A stretch of 64,000 nucleotides of DNA from Apiospora phragmitis (Eukaryota > Ascomycota > Sordariomycetes > Amphisphaeriales > Apiosporaceae), in the NCBI GenBank assembly GCA_038363925.1, contig JAQQWL010000005.1, positions 806,001-870,000 of the forward strand. The letters are read 5' to 3'. Below the pieces are notes generated by a model. The model had not been told where the DNA came from. It searched no databases and saw only the letters and a list, made by a program, of their open reading frames with translations. This document shows positions 34,845-47,144 of the stretch, one piece after another; the stretch's first letter is position 1; every line of letters begins with the position of its first letter. Made by a program: the position numbers and the translations under genes.

Positions 34845-37229
34845 ATGGAGCCTGTCGGCCTTGTTGCCAGTGTTGTGACTCTGGTGGCGGTAGTCAATAA
34901 GACTGTGGAAGGTGTACGTCGCATTACCCAACAATGGAAAGAAGCACCGAAAGAGATCATTGCCCTCGCTGTAAGTATGCTGGGCCATCGCTTACGTTTC
35001 CCTGGGTGATCGAAACAACTAATGATTACTTACTGCCGCAGGAGCACCTGCATCACATACAACTGATGCTCGACACATTAGAGGAACCTTCGAGCAGATC
35101 CGTTGATGTACATCTATCACGCGCCGTGGCCCAGACACTGAGCAGCGCAAGAGGCCTTCGCAATGTCCTAGAAACGGAGATATTGACTAGGCAGGCTCTA
35201 GGGCCGATTCGAACCATCAAGGCCGCGTGGATTATACATCGGAAGAAGATCAGCCAACTCACTAAAAAGCTTTACGAGGCACAGGACAAGTTGACCTTTG
35301 CAATTCATTTGTGAGTAGGGCCCCTCATTTTGAAACGTGTCTGGGGTCTAATCGCATTCAGTGATATGTGCTCATCATACTTAGGTCTCATAAAGCCTCT
35401 TTAGCCCGGATTGAAGACTTACTGGAGGGCAGAATACCGGTGACCATGCCTGAAAGACCTGCTCATGTGGCAACTGGCGTTGACTTAACCAGGCCGGCGC
35501 AACTAAACCTGCCCAATCCACCCTTTGAGGTGATTCGGCCAGACGGAGAGGTGAACCGAGTCAACCGACATAGCAAAGATCCATCTACATCCTTGGGAAC
35601 CTACAACACGTTTACTCAATGGCCCAGCCCTGCGACTTTGCTAGAACGCTCCCCAACTTCGTACCAGAGGCATACACCACGGCAAAGCTCCAGCTGATAT
35701 TCTGCGACTTCCGAGAGATATCATTGTCGATGAACCAGCGTGATGTCACCTTCATCTTGTTGATCCCCCGCGCGCGGCAATTTTACCACGTCATGCTGCA
35801 CTTTGAAATCAACAGGGACTCTACCATGTGGCCGGCATTGAGGGCGAAACCAGCAAGCATAGGATATAGAAAGGCTTACGAACCGCCTGCTACACTGATG
35901 GACGAACTTCACTCGTTGCTGCAAAGTGGCAAGCCCGTACCACAAGATGCTCAGATCGACATGTTCCTGGGGCATCAACGGACCAATTTCAAAGTTGATC
36001 CGAACCCACGCCAGAAGCGCAAAACGCAACAGTATCTGCAACAGATATCAGCTGATATTCAACATATAAACTTCCCAAGGTACAAAGAGAGGGCGCTGAT
36101 CCACCGCCCGATTCCTTGGAAATATGAAGCGGTCCGAATCCAAGCCAAGCTGGAGTCGGAGAAGGATTGGGCAATCGAGGTTCGGTTCAATGCCAGGGAA
36201 GACCATATGGACGACGAGTGGTATACTTTGCAGATTCTATATCGCTTGCGTGAGAGAAACGGGTTTGGGTCCCTCCTTGGCCTAGTCGAGGACGAAGATG
36301 GCAGAATAATTGGCTTCCTATGCCAAAATCCATCACAGGGTCCACTACTGGATATGCTCTCTCGGGCAAAACAACATGGGAAACTCGTCGACTGGACGCG
36401 CCGAGAACGATGGTGCCGACAAATCATCGACGGCATCTTCCATTTGCACGCCAATGGCTTCAGGCATGGATCGTTGGGAAGATTTCTCCGGAATGGTTTG
36501 TACCTTGACAAGCATGACAACGTTGTTTTTCTTAACAGCTTTCGGGGCTCGGTTACATACGCCGACGATCTCCAAGAACTTTCCATCCCACCGGAGTGCC
36601 AAGACCTGAGGTACGGTGCCGATGACTCGGCGTCGGCTATAACGGTGCTGCCAGAGACGGATATGTACCAACTGGGGTTGATACTCTGGTGTATAGCCGC
36701 AAATGAAGGCGTTGCCCACGGATCGACGGTATCTGAACATGCCGACGGCGCGGCGCCAGAGGACGAAGTCTGCACTGATTCCAACGCTCAACTACCCCAC
36801 TTGGACCCTAGCAAGGCGCCGTCGTTCATGAACCGCGTCGTCGCCTTGTGCAGAGCCGTGAAGCCTGCGAAACGGCTACCCGCCTACAAACTGTTAGAGG
36901 AGTTTCCTCCACCCACAGAGCCCCCGCCGACATCGATGGTCATCGAGTTAAACACTGATGATGACGAGACGCCGGCAGAGGACGGCATGATAAATTGGCC
37001 GATGAACATACACTGCATGCCGTGTGGAGTGGCCACGGCTGATCACTACTACCACTGCGGCCGTTGCCGCATCAATAATCACTACAGCATCTGCCCCACT
37101 TGCTTCGACAAAGGCAACCACTGCGACGACGACGATCACTGGCTGCAGGAACTGCGCAAGCGAGAGCCACAGGGCAAGTATCACCCTTGTGTGGGCGAGG
37201 ACGGTCAACGGGAAATGAAAATATTTTGA
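34845..37229 (+). CDS. HeLo-like domain - pseudokinase - ZZ zinc finger protein (apparent frameshift)
   Basis: Exons 34845-34970, 35042-35310 and 35385-37229, introns of 71 and 74 bases, all phases matching. One base must be restored between about 35600 and 35690 (746 residues). Residues 1-~130 (MEPVGLVASVVTLVAVVNKT...) fit the fungal Helo_like_N/NLR N-terminal four-helix domain. The middle (~380-600) is kinase-like: SLLGLVEDEDGRIIGFL as beta4-5, a catalytic loop near residue 492 reading FRHGSLGRFLRNGLYL instead of HRDLKxxN, NSF in place of DFG, and ETDMYQLGLILW as helix F. Catalytic Asp and DFG Asp are both absent, so it is a pseudokinase. Residues ~669-720 form a ZZ finger (CMPC, CGRC, CPTC, then His residues). 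By analogy it may signal in regulated cell death; this is inference. Confidence 0.75.
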
Positions 37230-37357
37230 GGTGATGGCGGACAAACTGCCAAGAAGCTGTTCGCTTGCATTTCTTCTGCTCTTAAGCTCTTCCCCTAAGT
37301 TTTTATTTTACAGCATTAATAAAACCCTACAAAGCCTGATGGGACTAACGTACCCAC

Positions 37358-39806
37358 AAGTGAATTGAATATATAAGTAAATTAAACACTTCTTAAGACC
37401 TAGTATAATTAAGTATAAATTAATTTTATTATAATATATTTAATATTTTAAAATTAATTAAAATTTTTATCTTTAAATACTTTTATATTATTTTAATAAA
37501 TATAAGTATTATACTGAAGCTCCTCATAAATTTTATAGCGTTGTGAGCATGTTTTAAATATTTTTATATAATTACTCCTTTAACGCGATTCGTTTTATAA
37601 CTATTTATTAATATTTTTTTAAAACTATAAATCTTCTCTAGTTTATATATAAAGTGATTTTTTATCTTATAGTTATTTTTTTTAATTTAGCAACGCTAGT
37701 TAAATATTTTATTCGCTTTTTATAATATAATTACCTCACTTTTTAATAAAACGAGCCGGTATATAACTTACGTTATACTTTTCGTAATTTAATTAAGCTT
37801 AAGCTAGCTGACGATACTACGGTCACCCTATATAACGGCGACCCTAAAAACTAATAATAATACTACATAATAATAATACGAATAATTTAATTAAAAATTA
37901 AGATAAAATTTTAAAAATACCGTTTTAGTCTCGAAACGCTTTTATAATACTTTTAATCTTAGATTTAAAGTTAAATTTAATTATAACGGCTTCCGGTATT
38001 AATAATAAAAGAGTAATAGCTTAGGGTTCTGGTGTAACGTTATTTATTTCCCTTTTAATTACTATAATATCTTATATACGCGTAAATTTTTAATTAGGGT
38101 TAAGTATTACTCTTTTCCTCTTTTTACCTCTTTTTTTTCTAAATTACCTTTTAAAAGTGACTTCTCGTGCTCTAATTAGCCGATCTAGTTATTTAAAATA
38201 TTTAGATTTTTTTAGAGTTTCCGGAATAAAACCCAGCGCGTCGCGCTATTAAAAATAATATTATTATTACTAAATATATTTACTAACTCTTTAATTTAGT
38301 AATTAATTATAAATATTAATAACGCTATAAAGAAGAATTATTTATTAAAGACGTCGAGGGGAAGCTTAAATAGTCTTACCTTTACTTAGTTTTCTATCCT
38401 CCGGTTCTAGCTATTAAAAGGCTTATTAATATCGCGAAAGAATATATTAATTACGGCCTAGCCGCTAGCTATTATATACGGTTGAAAGGTAAACTTTTTA
38501 ACTAGCTCGTAATACCGGAGGAAGTCCCTCTTACTTATATTTATATTATTGAGCCCTATACAGTATAGGGTTACCTTCCGGTGGTAGGTGTCCTTCAGCA
38601 CACTAAAGGGACCAAGATCCAGGGGTTATAATAGGTGCGACGAGTGTGCCGGAAAAGAAGAGAAGCTATATCTTATACTTTAAGCACGTTATAATAAAGT
38701 CCTCGCTTACGTAGCTAGCGTGGCTATTTAAAATAATAAGTCGCTATTAGTCCTCGTTTTAAAGCTTTATATAAGGGATAAAAACCTTATTTAACTATAT
38801 TAAAGCTAGCTCCTTATTAATCTAGCCTTTAGGAGATGCCGTAAAAACTTAATCCTCTATATTATCCGTTAGCGAGTCCTCTTCCTCTAAAAACTATTAC
38901 TATTAGACCTATTAACCTTTAAATATAATAAAAGGAGGTAAGGCTCGGCTTAAAGCGTTATTATATTCGATTATAAAAGCCTATTCTTAATTAAAAGAGT
39001 TTATAACTAGTATTCTCTTTATTTTAATAAGTCTAATAATTATTATATTCGTTTTATAGTCGAGCTAGTTACCGATCTCGTCGACGTTAAACCGAAACTC
39101 CGGAAGGGATCGATTCTAAAATAAGATTATTAAGCCGCTCAAAAAATTCGATAATTTTCTTTACGAAAGTTACGTTAAGCCTTAAAAAATCTATCCTTTT
39201 AAAAAAAATAGTACCGATAAATAAATAATAAGTAATAAATTTTTTAACCTAATACTTACCAAGTATTATATTAATCCTATTAATTTTAAAAATTTATTAA
39301 GCGAATATTTAAAAAATAACGTACGCCGATAAATAGCCTAAATTATACTACGTAAGGTATTAAATTACGATCTAAAACTCTTCCGCTATTATCAAAGCTT
39401 AGAAGGACTTATTCCGTTATTTTATAGTTTTACGGCCGTAAATTCGAGCCCTTAGAATTATTCTAGGGATATTATGCTTCTCGGCGGCTTATTTTATTAA
39501 CGAGCTATTTATAATATCTTAATTCGCGCGTTATAGTACTAACTCGTTAAGTTTACGGCTTATTAAAAAGAGGAAAAAAAAAGAAGAAGATGGTATTATT
39601 TAATTAATTATAAATTAAAAGCTACCTAGTTTATATACTAATTTATATATAGTACTGTTGGGGGCTATCTAAATTTAGGGGTCGCCGTTACATGGGGTGA
39701 CCGTAGCACCGTCAGCCGGCTTATATTATAAAAGAAATTAAATATAAAGTTTATTTAAATAAAATATAACGAAAGTGTTTAATTTACTTATATATTTAAT
39801 TCACTT
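37358..39806. mobile_element. Small inverted-repeat (MITE-like) element interrupted by a pogo element
   Basis: Near-perfect inverted repeats of at least 34 bases sit at 37358-37392 and about 39772-39806 (AAGTGAATTGAATATATAAG at the left edge, one G/A difference). Subtracting the pogo copy inside leaves about 530 bases of AT-rich noncoding DNA. Target duplication is unclear. It lies 130 bases downstream of the pseudokinase gene. Confidence 0.6.
37802..39721 (-). mobile_element. RIP-degraded pogo/Fot1-type DNA transposon, minus-strand copy
   Basis: 1920 bases, TA on both sides (37800-37801 and 39722-39723), inverted repeats of ~48 bases starting AGCTAGCTGACG / AGCCGGCTGACGG. It is collinear in reverse complement with the pogo element at 19080-23685. 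One segment at about 38580-38650 (CAGCACACTAAAGGGACC...) is less RIP-damaged in look than the rest. No intact frame. Confidence 0.85.
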
Positions 39807-39907
39807 ATAAAATATATTATAAAAAAGTCTAGCTTTAAATAAAATCTATTAAACTAGATAAAAAAAGAGATAAAGTTTAAGTTCCTACTATTTTCTTTAA
39901 CTTATTA

Positions 39908-40114
39908 TATTAGAATAGCAGGAACTGAGGTTTTCTATATTACCCCAAAAGGGGTATTACGTGCCTCCGCGTACGAACCCCTTTTTATTTTATTAAGAGG
40001 GGTATACGATCCCTTTCGTAGCTCGTATTAAAAATAGATATAAATAATAGAATATAACGATTAAACCTCGATTAAACTTAGAATTTATACGTATATATAA
40101 AAGCTTATTTAATA
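39908..40114 (+). repeat. 5' LTR of the outer copia element
   Basis: 207 bases, starts TATTAGAATAGC (from TGTTGGAATAGC) and ends TTATTTAATA. Confidence 0.88.
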
Positions 40115-40129
40115 TTAATTAATAGTTAT

Positions 40130-40735
40130 TATAACGAACGCTATTAGGAGGTTTAAATAGAAACCTAGTAAAACGTACCGAAGGGTTTATATTTAGTAAT
40201 ACGAAAGAGTATTTAAACGTGCGATAAAAGTCTACTTTTATCGATATAATATATAATAGCCGTAGAAATAAACGTAATTAAAGTGCGTAGATTTAAAGGT
40301 ATTTATAATAAAGTTATTAAGGTTATTTACTTTATTAATAGGTTAGATTAATACTTAAATTAATTATTAAAGTAAAGAGTATTTATATAAAATATATAAA
40401 AAACGACCGTCGTTATATATTTAATCCCTTTTTTATTAATTCCTTTAGTTTAGTAGTTTATTCTTAGTTTAGTTAATAATCTTTTAAGCTTTTTAAGCTT
40501 ATTAGCTTAATAGCTTATTCTTTTTAAGCTAGTAATCCTATAATTCGTTACGTAACCCGTATGGTTAGTTACGTTCGCTTTCCTAGGTATTTATTCGTTT
40601 TATCGCTGATCGTAATGTTTTTATACGAGGCGGCGGTCTTATCGGTGCTAGTAATATTATAGCCTGGTCGGGGTATCGTAATTCCGTGCCGTTAATTAGT
40701 AGGTTTAGGCCGTACGATTATGTTAGGTTATAATA
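40130..40735 (-). repeat. 3' LTR of the nested gypsy element (minus strand)
   Basis: 606 bases; begins TATAACGAACGC on the plus strand. Shares its downstream part with the LTR at 20539-21247 but not its upstream ~250 bases. Confidence 0.88.
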
Positions 40736-43700
40736 TTATCCTTTTTTTTAATTATTTTATTTTTAAAACATTAAGTCTTTATAAGTACCCTAGTTTTCTT
40801 ATATCGTTAAGTTTTTTAATAAGTTCCCTCTTTTTTATTTTTATTATAATATTTAATTATGTTAAGAAATTTTCTCGTCGTTTTAAATTTAAAAAAACCG
40901 AATAGCGCTATAATTTTATTACGCTTATTAACGAGTTTAGCGTCGAGGTTATACCTTATTCTTTATGTTCGTTCCGAAAATAGACGTATAAGATAATAAA
41001 GGGCTTAGATCGTTACCGTGAATACGTTCGTTTCGAGGTGTTTTATAATAGTTCGGGGACGTTAGTGTCGGCTGTTTCTCGTATCGTGAACGAGTTTCGT
41101 CGCCTCCGTGCCGCGGAGTAAGAAGTTAGCGACTCGTTTTATTAAATTAGCGAGGCTTTAGAACAGGTTTATCGGGGTATTTAAGAGGGTTTCTTTCGTT
41201 TAAAACGAATTAGGGTTTAACGAGAGTCTTTAGTAACTCGTGGTACGGAGATAATAAAGCGTGGCCTCCGTTCTTTAAACGAGTTAAAAACGTAGGAGCG
41301 TATTAAGTTTAAAGCTATAACTAATATTTATAATTTTAACGCGTTCGGTATAATTAATCAATTCGGGACGGATATTAATTTTTCGTTCTCGTCTTTTTTT
41401 TAAACTTTTAAAGCTCCTCCTCGGCGTTTTCTAAGTATTTTTTAAGTTCTTGAGTATTATTTCCCGGTGGGTACCCCTTTTACTAGACGAGGTATTAGAA
41501 ATCTCGTCCTTTTTTTTATTAATAATTCCGTCGACTTTATATTCGTGCTAATCCATTTCAACTTTTAGCCGCGTATCGATTAGGGTTTTTTTAGCCGTTA
41601 GTTTAATTAGTAAAATATGAAATATAGGGTGTATCTTTATTATTTTAAGTAGCGATAGTTAATAATTAGTTTTTAAAATAACTTCTTTAATTTAAAATAG
41701 TTTAATTTTTTTAAAGTCGAGTTTTATACTAGGTCGTTTTGTTTTAATATTTTATTAAAAGAGGTAAACTTTTTTTCTTTTTTCAAATGTTAGTCCCTTT
41801 AATTTTATTTTATCGACGTATTTCTTTATTAGTTTTTTAAAAAAGGTGAGGTTTTATTATAGTATTATTTATAGTTTTTTTTTAGTTTTTTGACTTATAC
41901 AGTCGCGATAGGTGCTAGTTTTTTTTTAGGGGTTTTCGGGTAATATCCGGGTCGTATCCGTAGTTGGCTTAAAATGGTGAAATGCGTGTTATTTTATTAT
42001 TAACGTTATTATATGCGAACTATATTATAGGTAGTAATATTACTTAATTATTTTATTCGTAGTTAACGTAGTAGCGTAGGTATTATTTTAAAGTTTAGTT
42101 TATCTTTTCGGTTTACTCGTTCGTTTAGGGGTAGTAAGCCGTAGATAGTTTATGCTTAATACCGAGTTATGTTATAAGCGATTTTTAAAACTTTATTATA
42201 AATAACTTGTTTTAATCGCAGATAAATATTTCCGGTAACCCGTATTAATTAATAATAATACGGAGGAAGGTGTAAGTTAAATCGCTAGTATCGCTAGATT
42301 TCTTATATAATAAGAAATAAGTGTATTTCGTGAGTTTATCCGTAATTATTAAGATGTTATCGTAGTTAACTTTAGTTAGTAGTTCTTTTAATAGGGGTAA
42401 TTTAATTATAAAATTAAGCGCGATTAGCTTTTACGCCTTATCTAGCGGTAAAATTAGTTGTAATTTTTTATACGGTCGATATCTTACGGCCTTAACTTTA
42501 TTATATAAATCGTATTTATTGATTACTTTAGTTACGATTAGTTTTAAGTTCTCGTAGTTAAATTACCTAGTAATTCGCTTTTAGGTCTTAAATATTTTTT
42601 AGTGTCTATGCGCGGGGTATTCGTGAAAGTCTTTAATAAAGCCTTCTCGGTATTATTTAAGGATATAAATCTTATTTCGGTAGAATATGAGACTATTATA
42701 GTTTTCGAGGTGATTTTTAGCGTAGTTAATAAAATCGAGGGTCCGGTTAAGTTGTTTAAATTTAATAACTTAATTATTATAGTATTAAACGAGGCTCGTA
42801 GCGTTTAGTTATCGTAACGGTATAAGGTTGCCGTTTTAGTTTTATTTAAAGATAGTTCTAGTTTCGGGTAGGACTTCTTCTTAGTGGTCTAGTTGCCTAC
42901 TTAGTGCGTCGGCGCGGCCGTTCTCGCTACCCTTTCGGTAAATAATGACGAAGTTAAATTCCGAGAGGAATTTAAATTATCGTACTTATTGTTTATTTAG
43001 CTCTTTCGTAGTGGTGAACGTTGTAAAGTTCTTATAATCGGTATAGACTTTTATTAGCTTTATTATTTCGCTTAAGTAATATTTTTATTTTTTAAAAGCT
43101 TTAATAATAGTTATTAACTTTTTATTATAGATTTAATAGTTAAGTTTTAGTTTATTTAGCTTTTTTAAAAAAAAAACGCGATAGGTTGCGATTTTTCGTT
43201 ATTATTCCGTTAGCTTAATTACTTTCCAATCGCATAGTTCGATGCGTCGGTCTCGATTTTAAAAGGTTTAGCTAGATCTGTTACGCGTAGTACTGGTTTG
43301 TTAAGGATTCGTTCCTTTATTGCTTAAAAGGCGGTTTCTTTCGCTTTTATCTACTTAAATAGTTCGTTTTTTTTCGTTAAATTCGTAAGGGGTATTATTA
43401 ACCTATTAAATCTAGGGGACGAAAATCCGGTAGTAATTAGTTAGTCTTTAAAAGGATCTAATTTCTATAGCGCTTATAGGCGTAGGCTATTCTTTAATTA
43501 TTACGATTTTTAACTATTTTATTCGGATTTCTCCGGGGGATATTACGTATTTTATAAACCTAATTATTCGCTAGTAGAATTTTTTTTTTTTAGGTTTATT
43601 AGTAAATTAGCGTCTTATAGCTTTTAAAGTATTAATTTTATATATTTTCGATACTATTCTTTATTTTTAAAATAAATAAGGATATTATCGAGGTATATTA

Positions 43701-46700
43701 TAACGAATTTATTAAGATATTCGCGTAGGACGTAATTAATTATTAATTAAAAGCTAGTTAGCGCGTTAATTAATTTAAACGGTATAGTTTAGTATTCGAA
43801 GTATTTATATTTCGTTCGGAATACGGTTTTTTATTTCTTTTTTTTTTAATACGGATTAGGTTATATACGTTAGGGAGGTTAAGTGCTATAAAGATTCTAG
43901 CGTGTAATAACTTATTTTATAAATCGCTAATTAAAGGTAAAGGGTACCGGTTTTTAATAATAATTTCGTTAAGTTTTTAATAATCGATATATATACGCTA
44001 CTTAGGTTTCCCGTCCTTGCTCTTTTTTAGGACGAAGAGGATAGGGAAGCCTGCTAGCGATGTGAATAGTCGTATAACTTTTTTTTCGAGGTTTTCTATA
44101 ATATATTCTTTTAAGGCTTGTTCGTGCTCTTAATTAAGTTTATATATGAGTATAAATAGGGGTTTTTCTTATTTTTAAGGGGTATCTCGTGATCTTATTA
44201 TGTGTAAGGCGGTAAGCCTGTTTTTAGTTTCTTATTAAAAAAAGTTTCGAATTACCGGTACTTTTTTAGTATAGTTATTATAACGTTCGGCTTAGGTTTT
44301 TTAATAATAATATATATTTTAAATATTTTAAGTTTATTAAAGGGTTATTTTTTAAACCGTTATTTAATAATTAAACCTCTTTTTAATATATTTTAAGATT
44401 ATTTACCCGTAATTAAAGTATTTTTAAAATTATATCGTATTATACGACGTTCGTAATATTATACGTAATTCGTTTATAACGTCTTTTAATATTAATTAAA
44501 AGGTTCGCGATTTCTTTCCGTATATCTTTACCGTTATACGTTATAAATCTTTTATTAACGGTTTTAAGTCGGTATAGGGCGTTTTTTTATTATTATTTTA
44601 AAGTTAAGTTATTAACGATTCGTAATAAAATATAGTTACTTTACGTTCCGCTATTTAGTAGCGCTCGGATAATAATTCTTTTTATTTCGATTATTAATAC
44701 GATATAATTGTAAGTATCTTAATTATCCGTTATAAAATATAGGGATTTATCGTGTCTCGTCGGGTGTCGTTTTTTTATAACCGGCGGGAGTCGTTTTCTA
44801 ACCGCTATAATAAGTTTCGTTCGTTAGTTATTTATTAGTGTCGACGGATTTATACGTATAGTGTCTCGTGGTTATACGGTGGTGGCAGTGTTTAGGATCT
44901 TGTTATTATAATAGGTCCTTTAATTTAAGAGTTTTAGGTATTTTAGAAGCATTATACGTTTTCCTTAAGCGTTCGGTAGGCTCGTGACTTCTCTTAAACG
45001 TGCTGTAGGTATTTATTATTAGTGTAGTCCCTCTAGTCCTGCCTTTTTAGGTGGCATTCCCGGGACCACTGTGGGGTTTTTTCGATTAATAAGTAGGCTC
45101 GTCGAGGGTTAGGTATAATTATTTTAACTTTCTTAATAAGGTGGTCGAGGTGTGGTTACTTAATTAGGTATTTATTAATCCTTTTAAAGAATTATCCCTC
45201 CTCGAGCTTCTTTATTAAGTACTCGGTATAACTATTATAGATGTAGCCGATCTAAGCGAGTAAAAAGTGGTTATTATATATTAGCGAAATTCTAGGGTCG
45301 TTACCGATAGCGTAATTTCTTTTTACTCTTTGTTCGAGTTTATATATAATAAATATTTACCGTAGTTTTCGTAATTCGAAAAGTATAACTCTTAAGATCG
45401 CTAGCTATCCGTTAATGTTTAAGTTTCGAGGTTTCGTTATTTCGGTAGCGAGTTCTAGTGTAAGTAGTTTAATAAGCCGTTTAAGGTCGTTTAATTATCG
45501 CTCGTCGCGGACTAGGTAATTTTTTAAGTTTTTATTTCCGTTATTATCCTCGTTACTTTTTTTATTATAATTAAGTTATCGTTATATTATCGCGAGGGTA
45601 CGCGTGGTACCTTATCGTTTAAAGGTTTTAAGGAACTATTTCGGTTTTTTTTATTTACTAAGTAATTATGATAATTATCGTTATAATAAGCTATTTAAGC
45701 TAAGCTATCGTGGGGTACGTTTAACGTATTATTAGCGCTACTTTTTTTAATAGTTATAAAGGTTAGTTAATTACTAGTAGTATTAATTTATCGCCTATCC
45801 GGGATTTTTCGGAAATCCTTTTTTAAAGATCGATAATTTCGAGCGAAATATCCCTATTTTTAATAATTATAATAAATAACGGTTTATATCTTATCGTACT
45901 TATCGTATTTAATAGCGTCGAGGTTTATAAGTTTATTATAATAGCTATACCCTATATTATTTTTTAATAATATATTATTATAATAACGTGATCGTTTTAT
46001 ATTAGCTTAGATTCGACTAGTTTATTATTATTATGCGCCCTATTTCTCGCAGCGTTGTTTGTATATACGAGTATCGATCTTAATAGTAAATTCTATATAC
46101 GAAAAGAAATTATTAAACGTATTAAGCCGGCTAAGTTCGTTCTTAATATTTTTTTTAAACCCCGGTAATATATTATAATCTTCGTAGCTTCGGTATAATT
46201 TAATCGGGCTATAATATATTAGAACTCAGCGGTATAAAAAGCGGCTAATCCTTTTTATTTAAAAGTTTTTAGTTCTTTTTTTATTTATCGCTTCTCGTCG
46301 AGATTTTAAAAAAGTAATTTAAGAGCTTATTTAAAGCTATCGTAGCTTTCGAAAATTCATTATACCTCTACGCGGCATAGTTTAACTTATTAGTTATTCT
46401 TTATTAATTTATTTAGGTAAGGTTTAAACTAGGCGAGTACCTTGTTTTTGAAAAACGAGGCGGCGTGGACGGCTCGCTAGGTAATATCTTGGAATATTTT
46501 TTCGTAAAACCGTTAGTAAGTTTTAATTTAAATAAGGAATCCGCGGAAGTTCCTACTTATCTCGTCGAAAGCTGTTAGGGTATTAATTTTTCTACCTCTT
46601 TTAAAAGTAATAAGGGTTTAAATAATATTAGCGGCGGTACGGAGGAGGCGTACTTCTTTACGTAGCTCGTTAATATCTAGTATTTATCTTAGGGTATTCT

Positions 46701-46938
46701 TAGTTAAGAGTTCGTTACGTTCCTTTTTAAACTTAACTTAATAGTGCGAATAGTTAGCGTTTTTTTATTTTAATTCCTCGATTTGTTTAGCTAACGTTTA
46801 TTAAGTAAAGCCGTCGTTACTATCGTCGCTATCTACTTTTATAGTAGGGTTTCGCTAAGGGGTGCTTACGGTGGTAGCTGGGGCCTTCTCGTAGCGAGGG
46901 GTGTTATTAAGTCTAGGTGTAGATATAGTTTTTATAAG

Positions 46939-47144
46939 TGTTGGAATAGCAGGAACTGAGGTCTTCTATATTACCTTAAAAAGGGTGCCACGTACCTGCG
47001 CGTACGAACCCCTTTCTATTTTATAAAGAGGGGTATACGATATCCCTCATAGCTAATAGAGAAGATAAATATAAATAATAAAATAAGAACGATTAAACCT
47101 CGATTAAAACCGGAATTACCGTATATACGAGAGCTTATTTAATA
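46939..47144 (+). repeat. 5' LTR of the inner copia element
   Basis: 206 bases, TGTTGGAATAGC...TTATTTAATA. Confidence 0.88.

Noticed and set aside
40720..42808. Two ORFs of 61 and 68 codons inside the gypsy element
   Set aside because: They lie on the strand opposite to pol in AT-rich RIP DNA; chance openings.
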